Under the pieces are notes generated by a model, which made no database searches, was not told the origin of the DNA, and worked only from the letters and a program-made list of their open reading frames with translations. The position numbers were made by a program, and so were the translations under genes. Below, in pieces: positions 43,690 to 56,699 of a stretch of 64,000 nt of DNA (position 1 is the first letter of the stretch; each line of letters begins with the position of its first letter). The DNA is from Lithobates sylvaticus. Lineage: Eukaryota > Chordata > Amphibia > Anura > Ranidae. The stretch covers positions 150,162,052 to 150,226,051 of the forward strand of contig CM053034.1 in NCBI GenBank assembly GCA_028564925.1, read 5' to 3'.

Positions 43690-45299
43690 CAGAACTTCAA
43701 ACACCAGTATTGCCAGAACAGAATACTGGGGGTAACATTTTCCTTGCATGCACTTGTTCCTCTAATCATTTTTTTCTGGAGATGACCTTTTAAAAATGTT
43801 TCAGTAATATAATTGATGTACAAATAATTTTTACATCTGACATCTTAATTCTTAGTAGTTACTCTTATAATACATTGTGGTCCAATGCAATTATTTATTT
43901 ATTTTAATGCAGCTCTCTTTCAGCCCCAGAATACCTTTCTTTAAATGCCCAACTTTTATTCCCATCATTCACTTTGTTAAAAAAATATTGATAGCATTGT
44001 GTGCACAACATGGCAAGTAAAGATCTGTAAATATTTGTGCACAGGAAACTTTTGCTGTCATGGTTTGACACAGGAAGGGTCTCTGATAGCACAATCTAGC
44101 GTCTGGAAATTATCTAAGGACCCCCTAATGTGCCTCATTGCAGTGGAGTGTCAGAAATGTCAGAATCTGGCAGTAATGAGAGGCTGACATTACCATAGGA
44201 GGGAGATTTACTGAGGTGGTACATGCATTTTCATGAGGGAGAGAGCAAGGCGGCAGTCAGATCTCCCCGCCTGTCACTCTCCCTAAAAGAAAATATTGCT
44301 TATGCCAAAGCACAGAGGACAGAATTTGAGACTTTAGTCAGAATATGTAGTACAGACAGATTGTGCTAAGTTGTTATGAAATAAAAATTGATTGTACTTT
44401 ACAACTGTAATACTAAACTATTGGTTTGTTGCAATCTGTAGCTGTGATTTCAATTGTCTTTCTCTGTGAATACACAAGAATATGACAGCTAGATAGTATG
44501 TTAAACTGAAGGGTTTATTTATAAATGCTTTCACCAAAGATTTACTCTATAAAAATGGGTGAAGCTGTTGAAGTTTGTGTAGACCTTGGGTGAAAACATT
44601 GATTGATAGACCCCCCAGGATTCTTTTTAACTTTATACAATATACCATAGCTATACAAATTGCCTGAATTGTCATAACACCATGCAACACAGTAATTTTC
44701 AGGCCTAGGCAGCATGGGACCCAATGTGCAAACAACACAGTGTCACTGGGTTCCATCTGATGACATTTACACATGCTTCAAGGGGTGGTAGAGGTTTCTG
44801 TTTGTATTCATCACATAACTTGAACAAACTACATGAGAAGGCTTTATTCACTAATAGAGACTGATTAGTAAAGGGGTAGAGATTGTTCACAAATAAATTA
44901 CATGAAAATTCACTTCAGTTAACCAGTCCTGTAAAAAGAAAATACCAATTTACTTATTTCATCTGTATATCATTGCATAGTTGAAGTGATTATTCACACA
45001 ATTTATTGCATGAAGATTTTTAACTCCTATAGTAAATCAGCCTCAGCATGTTTAGCAACATTATCACTCTACACTTTTGACAACTCACAGTATTGAGATT
45101 TGTGACTGTATATTTATGGCCCCATTTGTTAGAGGCTTCTAATCTTACTATAGTTAAATATTAATAGATTATCACAACCGTATTTTATGAACTGTTTGTA
45201 TTTTTAGAGCCATTTACATTATTTTAAGACCATGCAATTAAAAAGAACAGTGGAACAGATATAAGTAGTTGGTGGGTGATATTTATTATTGATGTCTAC
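43690..45299. other. Unassigned A/T-rich interval
   Basis: No gene, RNA or terminal repeats that I can support over 1.6 kb. It could be host intergenic DNA. Only short frames without domains occur. Confidence 0.45.
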
Positions 45300-45566
45300 C
45301 CTAGATCCAATGCCAAATTTACAAGGAGGCAAAAGGAGCAATTTCCGTGCCCCCCCCCCCCCTGTCAGAGTGGGCCCCAGACTTCATTATGAATAAATGT
45401 AATAATTATAAAATTAATTTTATTATGAAAAGAATTTAACAAAGTGTGTGTGTGTGTCAGGATACAGAACAGCTAAGTCTGACTTCAGAGGCAGACAATT
45501 ATAGAGTGGTGCATAACTGCGAGTATGACCTGCCAGTTCCAATTACCTGTGTAATGTATATTCTAA

Positions 45567-46202
45567 TGCCCCGTACACACGAGCGGATTTTCCGTCTGAA
45601 AAATACACACGGTCACACAAAAGTTCAACACTACGACGAGCTGAGAAAATGAAGTTCAATGATTTCGAGCATGCATCAAATTGTTTCCAAACATGCATAG
45701 GAATTTTGCGCGTCGGAATTGCTACAGACGATCCGAATTTCCGATCTGAACTTTTTCCGACCGAAAAATTGAGAACATGCTCTCATGCCGCGTACACCCA
45801 GATCAGAATTTCGGCCAGCAAAAGACCGATGAGAGCTTTTCGTCGGAAAATGCGACCGTGTGTATGCTCCATCGGACTTTTGTTGGCTGAATTTCAGTCA
45901 GCAAAAGTTTGAGAGCATGCTCTCAATTTTTCGGTCGGAAAAAGGAAATTCCGATCGTCTGTAGCAATTCCGACCGCGCAAAATTCCTACGCATGCTTGG
46001 AAACAATTTGACACATGCTTGGAAGCATTGAACTTAATTTTCTCAGCTCGTCATAGTGTTGTACGTCACCACGTTCTTGACAGTCAAAAGTTCAGAGAAC
46101 TTTTGTGTGACCGTGTGTATGCAAGCCAAGCTTGAGCGGAATTCCGTCAGAAAAACCATCCAAGATTTTTCCGACGGAAAATCCGCTCGTGTGTACGGGG
46201 CA
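45567..46202. mobile_element. TAA MITE pair A with an embedded arm of MITE B
   Basis: Arm A-left starts TGCCCCGTACACACGAGC at 45567 (TAA before it) and arm A-right ends GCTCGTGTGTACGGGGCA at 46202. The arms run inward to about 45784 and from about 45910, meeting at GAGAACATGCTCTC/GAGAGCATGCTCTC. Between them lies 45785-45910, an arm of a second family (ATGCCGCGTACACCC...CAGCAAAAG). Confidence 0.75.
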
Positions 46203-46328
46203 TCAAAATTTTGCTGGCGGAAATTCAGCCAGCAAAAGTCAGATGAGGCATACACACTGTTGCATTTTCTGACGAAAAGCTCTCATTGGTCTTTTGCTGG
46301 CTGAAATTCCGATTGTGTGTACGCGGCA
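46203..46328. mobile_element. MITE B arm, inverted copy of 45785-45910
   Basis: It ends GTGTGTACGCGGCA followed by TTA. It contains CATTGGTCTTTTGCTGGCTG, the complement of the embedded arm's CGGCCAGCAAAAGACCGATG (45812-45831) with a few mismatches. It directly abuts the right end of MITE A. Confidence 0.7.
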
Positions 46329-46537
46329 TTACAGTCAATAAAATTGAGGGAAAAAATAAATCAAACAAGTGTCTTCTTCAGAACCTAACATATATCATTT
46401 TTTTTTTTAACAAACGCAGTTTATCATTCATTTCAGTTCACTTTTTTAGTTGTCATATCATTTATTTTCTATGTTGAGGGCCCCCCAAAATGTAAATGCC
46501 CTGGGCCCCAAGGTCTAAATCCAGCACTGCCTAGATC

Positions 46538-46955
46538 TAAATATCAGTTTTAGATGGACATAGCCTTCTATAGGTTTCTCTCAGCAATAAGCACATGTAG
46601 GGAAGGATTGTGAAATAACAATTTTCACTTTAAAGAAGGACCATCAATAAATATTTTTAAACTCTCTAGGGGACCAGGTATATAGCACTTGGTCCTGTTC
46701 AGATTAATCACTGTGTATCTATCAGGGCTGCTTTTACACATCCACAGCCTGACCGATGGGTGACATAGTATTTCAGCTTTGTGTGAGCCCTCAGGCAGCT
46801 TTCACACTGAGCCACTTACGGCGTTAGCAGTAAAGCGCCGCTAGTTTTAATGTTGCTATTCAGGCGCTAGCTGGGGGGTTTTAACCCCCACTAGTGCCCG
46901 AACAAACGGTTAAATGCACCCGTTCGGTCCCAGACCCTTTACCATCTTACCAGAG
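46538..46955. other. Interval with a MITE-like GC fragment
   Basis: 46800-46925 (CTTTCACACTGAGCC, GCGCCGCTAG, GGGGGTTTTAACCCCC) resembles a non-autonomous repeat also hinted at 59765-59992. No gene. Confidence 0.35.
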
Positions 46956-46958
46956 TAA

Positions 46959-47352
46959 TGCCGCGTACACACGAAGGGATTATCCCGCGGGATTGTCTGC
47001 TGGACTAAGTCCACCGGATAATCCCCTCATGTGTGGGCCTTCGACTGACTTTTTTCCCAAAAATCCGGCGGACTAAAGTTTTAAGTTTTGTTTTAAAATT
47101 ATCCGCTGGACTTGCCAGTCCGGCGGACAATACGGCCGTCTGTAGTATGGTCCGGCGGACCAAAAAGGACGCATGCTCAGTAGCAAGTATTTTTCGTTTT
47201 ATAGTCCCGTCGCGTGAACCGCCAGACTTTTAGCGTGATCGTGTGTGGTCAAGTCCGTTCGCTTTTAAGTCCCCTGAAGCCAGCTGGAAAGTCCGGCGGA
47301 TTGTCCGCTGGACTAGGTCCGGCGGACAAAGTCCCTTCGCGTGTACGCAGCA
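46959..47352. mobile_element. TAA-target MITE
   Basis: TGCCGCGTACACACGAAGG and CTTCGCGTGTACGCAGCA are inverted ends, with TAA on both sides (46956-46958, 47353-47355). The interior shares GTCCGGCGGAC-type palindromes with fold-back element 1, whose right terminal 60 bp (11640-11692) it resembles closely. Confidence 0.85.
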
Positions 47353-47389
47353 TAAGAGTCATTAACCACTACTCTCTGAATTCTGTCCT

Positions 47390-48860
47390 TTAGCCAGTTT
47401 TCTATCCACTTACAAATTGATATTTCCAAGCCTGTAGACTTTATTTTACACATGTGTGAGGAACTGTGTCAAACGATTTTTCAAACTCTGGGTATACCAC
47501 GTCCACAGCCACCCCTCTGTCCAAGATTTTACTTACCTCCTCATAAAAATAAATCAGGTTTGTTTGACAAATTCTGTCTTTCATGAATCCATGCAGTCTG
47601 TTGCTTAAAATATTTTTTTTTCCAGCAAGAACCCGTCTATGTGGTGTATTATTAACCACATGCCGACCGGCGCACGACGATATACGTCGACAGAATGGCA
47701 CGTACAGGCAGGAGGGCGTATATATACGTCCCTCCTTTCGCCTGTCCGTGCCATCGGGAGCGCGCCGGGAGCGGCGCGCTCCCGCGCCGGTCGGGACCCC
47801 CGTGAGTCCGGCCGCGGTCCCCGCGGACTCGATCGCCGCGGGGACTCCCGCGATCGTCTCACGGAGCGGCTGAACGGGGAGATGCCGAGATAAACAGCAT
47901 CTCCCTGTTCTGCCTAGCAACTAGTGACGCCGATCTCTGCTCCCTGTGATTGGAGCAGAGATCAGCATTCACTAGCTGACAGCCACGCCCCCCCACAGTA
48001 AAAAACACACCCCTAGGCCTAATTAACCCCTACACTGCCACCTTGTGGTTAACCCCTAAACTGCTAGTGTCATTTATACAGAAATCAATGCATTTAAATG
48101 CATTAATTGCTGTAAAAATGACAATGGTCCCAAAAATGTGTCAAAAATGTCCGATGTGTCCGCCATAATGTCGCAGTCACAAAAAAAAATCGCAGATCTC
48201 CGCCATTAATAATAAAAAAAAAATTATTAATAAAAATGCTATAAAACTATCCCCTATCTTGTAAACGCTATAACTTCTGCGCAAACCGATCAATAATCGC
48301 TTATTGCGATTTTTTTTACCAAAAATATGTAGAAGAATACGTATCGGCCTAAACTGAGGAAAAAAAAAATGTTTTTTTATATATTTTTTGGGGATATTTA
48401 TTATAGCAAAAAATAAAAAATAATGCATTTTTTTCAAAATTGTCGCTCTATTTTTGTTTATAGCGCAAAAAATAAAAACCGCAGGGGCGATCAAATACCA
48501 CCAAAAGAAAGCTCTATTTGTGGGAAAAAAAGGACGTCAATTTTGTTTGGGAGCCACGTCGCACGACCGCGCAATTGTCAGTTAAAGCGACGCAGTGCCG
48601 AATCGCAAAAAGGGGCCTGGTCCTTTGGCTGCAAATTGGTCCGGTCTGAAAGTGGTTAAACTCCCCAGTATCTTCCTGACTATCGAAGTTAAACTAGCAG
48701 GTCTATAGTTACTTGGTAAAGACGTTGATTCATTTTTAAATATAGGCACCACATTGGTCCTGCGCCAATCCAGTGGTACCATTCCAGTCATTAACGAGTC
48801 CCTAAATATTAGAAACAATGGCCTAGCAGTGAATTTAAAAAACAATAAGATTGCCTGTCA
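47390..48860 (-). pseudogene. CR1-group LINE RT fragment split by a TTAA MITE
   Basis: The minus strand upstream piece (48662-48845) reads PLFLIFRDSLMTGMVPLDWRRTNVVPIFK and LPSNYRPASLTSIVRKIL. The downstream piece (47441-47640) reads RLHGFMKDRICQTNLIYFYEEVSKILDRGVAVDVVYPEFEKSFDTVPH, with the family's LDFxKAFDTVPH box altered. The two join across the MITE at 47652-48659, as expected for one RT domain. Family is CR1 or Rex1-like. Both ends are truncated: the element covers only RT blocks 1-4. It is broken within hAT-3's left flank region. Confidence 0.8.
47652..48659. mobile_element. TTAA MITE family P inside the CR1-like LINE
   Basis: TTAACCACATGCCGACCGG on the left and GGTCTGAAAGTGGTTAA on the right, TTAA at both edges (47652-47655, 48656-48659). 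The left third is GC and CpG rich (47690-47890) and the rest A/T rich with the family block ATACCACCAAAAGAAAGCTC (48495-48514). The CpG-rich part is element sequence, not a host promoter. Confidence 0.85.
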
Positions 48861-49264
48861 CTAGGGATGAGCTTTCTGTTCGAGTTGAACATGAGTTTGA
48901 CTCAAACATCGGCTGTTCGATCTTTCGATGAGGATCGAACTTTATGGGGCGTGTGCGCCAAATTCGAGCGTCATCGCAGTGCATTGCTGGTTGATGATTG
49001 GCCAAGCATGCACTATGACCCGCATGCTTTGTCCAATCACAGCGCCGTCAGCAAAGAGAGTCATAATTGGCCAAAGGCAGGGTGGCTCAAGTCCATACCC
49101 CACACTATATAAGGCCGCCTGCACGTCTGCTTTGTGTAGTGTGTTCTTGGCAGAGAGAGAGAGTGAGAGTGTCATTTCATTTACTTTGAGCAGGCAGTTT
49201 ATTCAGTTAGCTGCAGTGTATTTAATATATATATACAGTCAGTCTACATATAGACTACAGTCAG

Positions 49265-49267
<3 letters not shown>

Positions 49268-49318
<51 letters not shown>
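49268..49318. repeat. (TA)n microsatellite
   Basis: About 25 TA units next to a probable solo LTR. Similar runs are at 50114-50142 and 52807-52856. Confidence 0.97.
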
Positions 49319-49321
<3 letters not shown>

Positions 49322-49985
49322 GACAGTAGGACACAGGGTATGCACATTTGCTTGGTGCAAGGCTACAGAGCATAAATATGGACTGGAGAAAACTGCTTTT
49401 GCAGCTTTCTCCAGGTTTTGGTATTCGGTCATGGGGCTCTGTAGTTTGGAGATTCCATAGTGTCTTGGGTGGGATGGGATCTCCAACCCTGTGTCCAGAC
49501 TTTGTAAATTACCAGCAGGGCGGGTGCTCAGGTGAGCACAGCACTTATAATGAGAGTATGGGAAGACTTCATGGCTCCCAGTTGGAGACTGCTCCACACC
49601 CAGAGAGACAGGAGGTGTCCAGGAGTCAGAGAGGTTGCAGGAGGCAGCCAGAACGTGCGACTGCAAGAGGCAGTACAACGGCCTGAGGACTAAGGCCAGA
49701 GCAGAACTGTGGGCGCTAAAGAGAAGCCATCCACATTGAGGAATCCTGTGGTCTGTGTGACCAGGATAAAGAGCAGAGGTACTGCTAAAGAGCCAGGTGG
49801 GCGAGCATTTTCTGTGTGTTTATTTGCTGGAGAAGAACCCCTGTGTGGGAAACCTTATTGTCACAGACTTTAACTTGCCTTTTTTTACTAAAAATGGGCT
49901 ACCATGCCCTTAAATATAGTTCCTGACTGGCTTGAATCACTAACAAACGCATCTGCCACGAGAGCTAATGGTCCCCCATGTTACA
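49319..49985 (+). mobile_element. Probable solo LTR in a TA run
   Basis: 667 bp from TGTGACAGTAGGACAC to CCCCCATGTTACA, with TG/CA ends, short imperfect inverted termini (TGTGACA/TGTTACA) and TA-repeat DNA on both sides, so a target duplication cannot be proved. No coding sequence. A fossil of unknown LTR family. Confidence 0.45.
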
Positions 49986-50105
49986 ATATATATATATATA
50001 TCCACTGAATCCAGTTTAGCTATATATCACTGCAGTCCGTTCCTGGTTTACTCTTTCTAATATACTTAAGGCAGACAGGTGATTCAGCTAGCTGCAGTGT
50101 ATTTA

Positions 50106-50142
<37 letters not shown>

Positions 50143-50147
<5 letters not shown>

Positions 50148-51178
50148 CGCTGGCTCCTGACGAGCAGGCACTATTGTTTTTCTAAAATTAAGTTGCATGA
50201 AGCTTCAGGATAATTTCTCAAAATTTCTGGTTTCAGTACCAGTCCAGCTGGGTTCTCCTTGGCCGCAGGTGTCGCTGTCACCGCCAGCAAGAGTAGAAAG
50301 CAGTCTAGCTGGATGCATTGAATGTCAATTGTCTCTCGTAACCAGCCCAGTGGGAGTGTTCTCCTGCTGTGAATTCTGGGGGGGGGGGGGTGGTATTTAA
50401 GGTACCGACTCCATGTTGGAGGGGGAGTATTTTCTGTCTTTTTGGTTCTGGTGGTCCTCCTGACCCAGCCCCATGGCCCTCATGGCCTGGGGTGTGGAAC
50501 CATGCATCCTGTGTCTCGGGGCTAGCTGGCCCGAGGCAACGCAACTGCAGGGATAGGACTGAGTGACTTTCGGAGCCTACTGATCCAAGGAAGGTCCAGT
50601 GCCGTCTCATCTGAAGGGAGAGGCCCAGCAACTGAAGAACCCAAGGGGAGGACTCTGTCAGGAGAAGGCCGTGCGCAAGACTGGCTTCTCTGGAGGAACC
50701 TGGAGATTTAGTAAAGGAACCAACCTGGATCAACTCATACGTTATCGCCGGATCGGCTGAGAGAAACTGGTACCGTATGTTAACTCTCTAAAATTCATCC
50801 AAATCCCTCAGTGACGCTCAAGTGTAACTTAAAAGTCTGTGGCAGAGACTTTTATCGAGCATCCCACCAGCTGCTAGGCCTAGTAAGAGAGACCTATCCG
50901 GGGGTTGCATGAATCCAGTTTGTGGAACAGTAATATTCTCTGGATTCTTCTAATATCTTCACCCTGCACTCTAAGTACCTGAACTCACCCCTAACCCTCT
51001 ACCCTTTATTGATAGACTTTGTCTTCTTTTTCAAATAAATAACCCAAAAGAGGATTCAGTGTCAGTTTCAACATTTCTTTGGGCCACTTTCCACAGGATC
51101 CCCAAGACGGAGAAGCAAGCAGATGAGGTAACGGTATCCCAAATCAAACTAGCAGCTCCTTCGGGGGTTAGTGCTACA
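50143..51178 (+). mobile_element. Probable solo LTR, 1.04 kb
   Basis: From TATAGCGCTGGC to GGTTAGTGCTACA: inverted termini consistent with an LTR of TGTAGC...GCTACA type. Inside are a TATTTAAGG box (about 50393), and CAAATAAATAACCC (about 51035) as polyadenylation signal before a short U5. Both sides are TA-repeat DNA. No coding region; a fossil. Confidence 0.45.
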
Positions 51179-51185
51179 TTATATA

Positions 51186-52806
<1,621 letters not shown>

Positions 52807-52856
<50 letters not shown>
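52807..52856. repeat. (TA)n microsatellite
   Basis: About 25 TA units directly outside the Tc1-D right end. Confidence 0.97.
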
Positions 52857-52860
<4 letters not shown>

Positions 52861-52861
52861 A

Positions 52862-53235
52862 TGTATCCTGTGAAGCTAGATCTGACTGCAGGCCATTGCT
52901 GGTGTACGTTTGCAAATACACTATCAGGCAGGCAAGTGATTCAGTGTTCTGCAGTGCATTAAATATATATACAGTCTCCAACATATATATATCCACTGCA
53001 TTCTAGTCTAGACAAGCCTATATCTGACTGCAGGCCATTGCTGGTGTACATTTTTAAATACACTTTCAGACAGGCAGGCAGGCAAGTGATTCAGTGATCT
53101 GCAGTGCATTAAATATATATACAGTCTCCTACATATATATCCACTGCATTCTAGTCTAGCCAAGACTATACCTGACTGCAGGTTATTCCTGGTGTAATTT
53201 TTCTAGTAAACTTCAGGCAGTGTTTTGCTAATACA
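52862..53235. repeat. About 145-bp tandem units of the hAT-3 leader
   Basis: CTGACTGCAGG recurs at 52882, 53024 and 53172, each followed by GGTGTA, a GGCAGGCAAGTGATTCAG block and TTAAATATATATACAGTC. Further copies lie at 49190-49260 and 50025-50110, now separated by the inserted LTRs and Tc1-D. Confidence 0.8.
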
Positions 53236-53245
53236 ATTTTACAGC

Positions 53246-54200
53246 ATGCCTGGAAGGCCACCAAGGAAAGGCAGATGCTCATAGGCGACTAAAAGAGGGC
53301 AAGCAGGCTCTGTGTCTACAGCCAACAGTGCTGGTCATGGACACGATGCATCCTTAGCACGTGGCTGTGGGGCACGCTTGTCCTTTTTTTCAACAGCTGG
53401 CCGTGTTGAGCCACAACATGCAGAAGAGTTTGTAGAGTGGATTACAAACCTGTCCTCATCCTCCTCATCCTCTGTCACGCAGGCTAAGAGAAGTTTGGCT
53501 GCCAATGCAGCTGCCAAAGTGGCCTATTCCATTGGCTCAATGACATCAGTCACTCCTTCCCTAGCCCCATCATCATGTCCTGAGTAGTCCCCCGAACTGT
53601 TCGACCACAGTGTCGAACAGCTGCAGGAGTATGCGCAGCGGTTTGAAGGCTCCGATGATGGTACCCAGGTTGAGGATGAAGGCAGTAACCTGAGCCCAAA
53701 GAGAGGGGGTGTCCAAGAAGGACAAGAAACTGGCAGTCATGTTTCCCCAGCTGCAGCATACTGCCAGGTTTGCTCCAGTGGTGAGGAGGGAGGGGATGAT
53801 GAGGTCACTGACTCTAACTGGGTGTCTGATAGAAGAGAGAAGGAGGAGAAGGCACATCTCCAACAAGGCAGGATGCCCTCCAGGGGCTAGCTTAAGGACA
53901 GCCAACCGACTGCATCACACCGCAGAGCTCCGGATGTGCAGCGCGCTGCTGACTCCCCGCATTTTTTAAAAAGTTCTTTGGTGTGGGCCTTTTTGAGACG
54001 TGTGCAGCAGATCGCACCAACCGTGGCCAAAACAGCAGCTGCTTGGGCACCACATGCTTGACCAGACATATGTCGAGCTCCCATGCAGTCCGTTGGCACC
54101 CACACCAAAGAACAAAGCGGACTTCTCCTTGTTCCTCATCAGCTGGGATCTCCAACCCCACTATACCTTCAGTCCTCTCAGAGACCTGCACTGTGGAACC
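53246..54200 (+). pseudogene. hAT-3 transposase N-terminal region, broken
   Basis: ATG 53246 opens MPGRPPRKGRCS and soon meets a stop. The frame continues as STANSAGHGHDASLARGCGARL...VEPQHAEEFVEWITNLSSSSSSSVTQAKRSLAANAAAKVAYS to 53587, acidic/Ser-rich N-terminal sequence. After further frame changes comes SSLVWAFLRRVQQIAP (about 53975), the remains of the BED finger seen intact-like in hAT-2 (SLVWAFFETSASDRT), and KTSPCSS/SAGISNPTIPSVLSET (about 54120-54190), also shared with hAT-2. The catalytic core is absent. Confidence 0.82.
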
Positions 54201-54204
54201 AGCA

Positions 54205-54500
54205 CCAGTACCTAAGGCCCAATTATTCTGCCCCTGTTTAACAGGGGTGTGTAATTACAATTTTTGATCTAATATTTCACAGCAGGGCCCATTCCAGCGC
54301 CCGCCAAGAGTAAATGTGAGGGCTTACAGTGTTGTGGCGGCACTCCCACCACCACCAAAGGCACAACTTTTCTGCCCCTGTTCAACAGGGGCATGTAATT
54401 ACAATTCTTGATATAATATTTCACAGCAGGGCCCATTCCAAATCCCACCAAGAGTAACTTAGTGTTCTGGTACCACCAACATCTAAGGCCCAAATTTATA
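54205..54500. repeat. Subterminal hairpin repeats of hAT-3
   Basis: Two units in the opposite sense to hAT-2: CTGCCCCTGTTTAACAGGGG and CTGCCCCTGTTCAACAGGGG (54230 and 54371), each followed by TTTCACAGCAGGGCCCATTCCA. Confidence 0.85.
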
Positions 54501-54640
54501 TAAGGCAGGCTGTATAGTATATACAGGCGGTCCCCTTTTTTCAAACATCCGACTTACAAACGTCTCCTACTTACAAACGGAGGGAGACAACAGGAAGTGA
54601 GAGAAAATCTACCACAAGGAAGGGAAATTCTCTCCTGTAA

Positions 54641-56219
54641 TGCGGCGTACACACGATCAAACTTTACTGCGGGATTGTCCGCCGGACCTAGTCCAGCGGA
54701 CAACCCGCCAGATTTTCCAGCGGAGGTCCGCCGGACTTTCCAAACGTGTGGACTTACCCACACACACCCGGACTTTTCCGGCGGATTTTTGGCCAAAGTC
54801 CGTGGGACTTTTGAAATGATTGGACTTGCCCACACACGGAGGAAAGTCCGTTCATTTAGAACGTGACTCAAGGTAGACGGGACTAGCAAAGGAAGTCAAT
54901 GCCGCCGGCTCGATCGGCGACATTGACACCTCGCTAGCCCCGTCACCTGGTATGGATTTAAAGGGGAATCCCTACATCGAAAAAACGGCGTGGGGTCCCC
55001 CCCAAGACCATATCAGACCCTTATCCGAGCATGCAGCACGGCGTGTCAGGAAAGGGGGTGGGGACGAGCGAGCGCTCCCCCCCTCCTGAGCCGTACCAGG
55101 CCACGTGCCTCAACATGGGGGGTGCCCTGGGGAAAGGGGTGCCCTGCGCCCCCCCACCCCAAAGCATCCCGGAGGATGCTGGGACTGTGACATCATATGG
55201 GGGCGGGGTCACCATGTGACATGAGCCGGTGACCCGCCCCTTGTCCCTATATAACTGGCAGCGCAACACGTCTGAGCCATTAGAAGAGGAGACAGCGCCG
55301 AGCCAACATCGGAAGAAGAACAAGAAGCAGAAGGCGACAGCGATGGCGACAGAAGCCCGGACCACCGCTAGTAAAAGAGCTGGAAGAAGAAAGCGGAGGC
55401 CAGGTAAGAAGAACAGATAGAGCGGGACAAGACCCCCAAAGTCGGAAACAAGATCCCCATACGGCGGCGGCGACAAAGGAGAAAGCCGGGCTCCTCCGCT
55501 AGTGAAAGAGCTAGTAAAAGAGCAGAAGATAGCGGAGGAGTCCGGCGAGAAGACCCCCCAAGACGGAAGAAGACTCCTGGAGCTGTGCAATAAAGTATTT
55601 TAAAAAATTTTACACTTTTTTCCTTAGGTGAATGGGTAGGGGTACATCGTACCCCATACTCATTCACATAGGGTGGGGGGCTGGTATCTGGGGGCCCCCT
55701 TATTAAAGGGGGCTCCCGGATTCCGATAAGCCCCCCGCCCGCAGACCCCGACAACCAACGGCCATGGTTGTTGGGAAGAGGCCCTTGTCCTCATCAACAT
55801 GGGGACAAGGTGCTTTGGGGTAGGGGGGCCGCAGGGCCCCCCTTTCCCCAGGGCACCCATCATGTTGAGGGCACGCGGCCTGGTGCGGCTCAGGAGGGGG
55901 GGGCGCTCGCTCGTCCCCACCCCTTTTCTGACCGACCGGGCTGCTTGCTCGGATAAGGGTCTGATATGGATTTGGGGGGACCCCCACGCTGTTTTTCGGT
56001 GTAGGGATTTCCCTTTAAATCCATACCAGGTGATGGGGCTAGCGAGGTGTCAATGTCGCTGATCGAGGCGGCAGAATTCACTTCGTTCGCTAGTCCTGTC
56101 TACCTGGAGTCACGTTCTAAATGAATGGACTTTCCTCCGTGTGTGGGCAAGTCCGTTCATTTCAAAAGTCCCACGGACTTTCGCCAAAACTCCGGCGGAT
56201 TGTCCGCCAGAAAAGTCCG
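54641..56219. mobile_element. Fold-back element 2 (TAA target), right end lost
   Basis: Starts TGCGGCGTACACACGATC after TAA (54638-54640). Left arm to about 55167. The right arm (about 55625-56219) is its inverted copy (for example AAGTCCGTTCATTTCAAAAGTCC near 56148) and shares blocks with fold-back element 1 (GGGACAAGGTGC, CACGCGGCCTGGT). The last 130 bp or so are missing where L1-E begins. Unlike element 1 the central unit is present once, in plus orientation. Confidence 0.82.
55185..55600 (+). other. Possible short transcription unit of fold-back element 2
   Basis: Order on plus: TGACATCA (55188), GGGGGCGGGG (55199), CTATATAAC (55246), about 340 bp of A/G-rich sequence, and CAATAAAG (55588) with T-rich DNA after it. 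A frame from ATG 55343 encodes MATEARTTASKRAGRRKRRPGKKNR, 25 residues, strongly basic. PSQHRKK just upstream is shared with fold-back element 1. AGGTAAGAAG (55401-55410) matches a splice donor. I infer a transcription unit from the order of signals; coding capacity is doubtful. Confidence 0.3.
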
Positions 56220-56699
56220 GGTCAAGTATCTCTAAAGGGGAGGGGGATGGGGATAAGGAGAGGGGAGAGAGAATAATCATGTGAGGGGGAAGAGGGGGAA
56301 ATGGGGGTGAGGGAGAAAGAGAGGAAGGAACAAAAAAAAACGGGGGGCGGTGGGAGGAAGGGAGGTGCGGGGTCCTCTCTGACCTCCCTTCTCAGTTTGT
56401 TTGTGTTTGAGTATTTTGGATACCATTTTAGTTGAGGGTGAGATATTTAGATGTCTGAAAGTGTATCCAGCTGCTCCATTACCTGTTGAATTTGGTAGGG
56501 TTATCATGAGCAATATGGATTAATTCCTCCATTTCTGATACTTTTCGGATTCTAGCAAACCCTTCTCGAATCGTGGGGGTGTCTGTTGAATTTCAGTGTG
56601 TAGGGATGCATTGTTTTGCTGCATTTATCATATGCATCGCTAATGATTTGTGGTATGTCCTGTGTGATGGGGGGAAGATGGTGTAGGAATTGGGCAGGG

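Larger units (their letters stand above)
45308..46529. mobile_element. Non-autonomous hAT element, 8-bp target duplication
   Basis: CCTAGATC flanks both sides (45300-45307, 46530-46537). The ends CAATGCCAAATTTACA and TCTAAATCCAGCACTG are diverged inverted hAT termini (CARTGCYRRATTTA). A poly-C run (45350-45362), a GT repeat (45441-45457) and subterminal GGGCCCC blocks are present. Most of the interior is a later cluster of TAA MITEs. No transposase. Confidence 0.85.

Noticed and set aside
47690-47890. CpG island marking a host promoter
   Set aside because: The CpG-rich stretch is inside a TTAA MITE with defined ends.
49244-49678. 144-codon minus frame with IYIYIY run
   Set aside because: Translation of a TA microsatellite joined to a probable solo LTR.
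55021-55590. 189-codon minus frame in fold-back element 2
   Set aside because: Same composition effect, antisense to the possible transcription unit.
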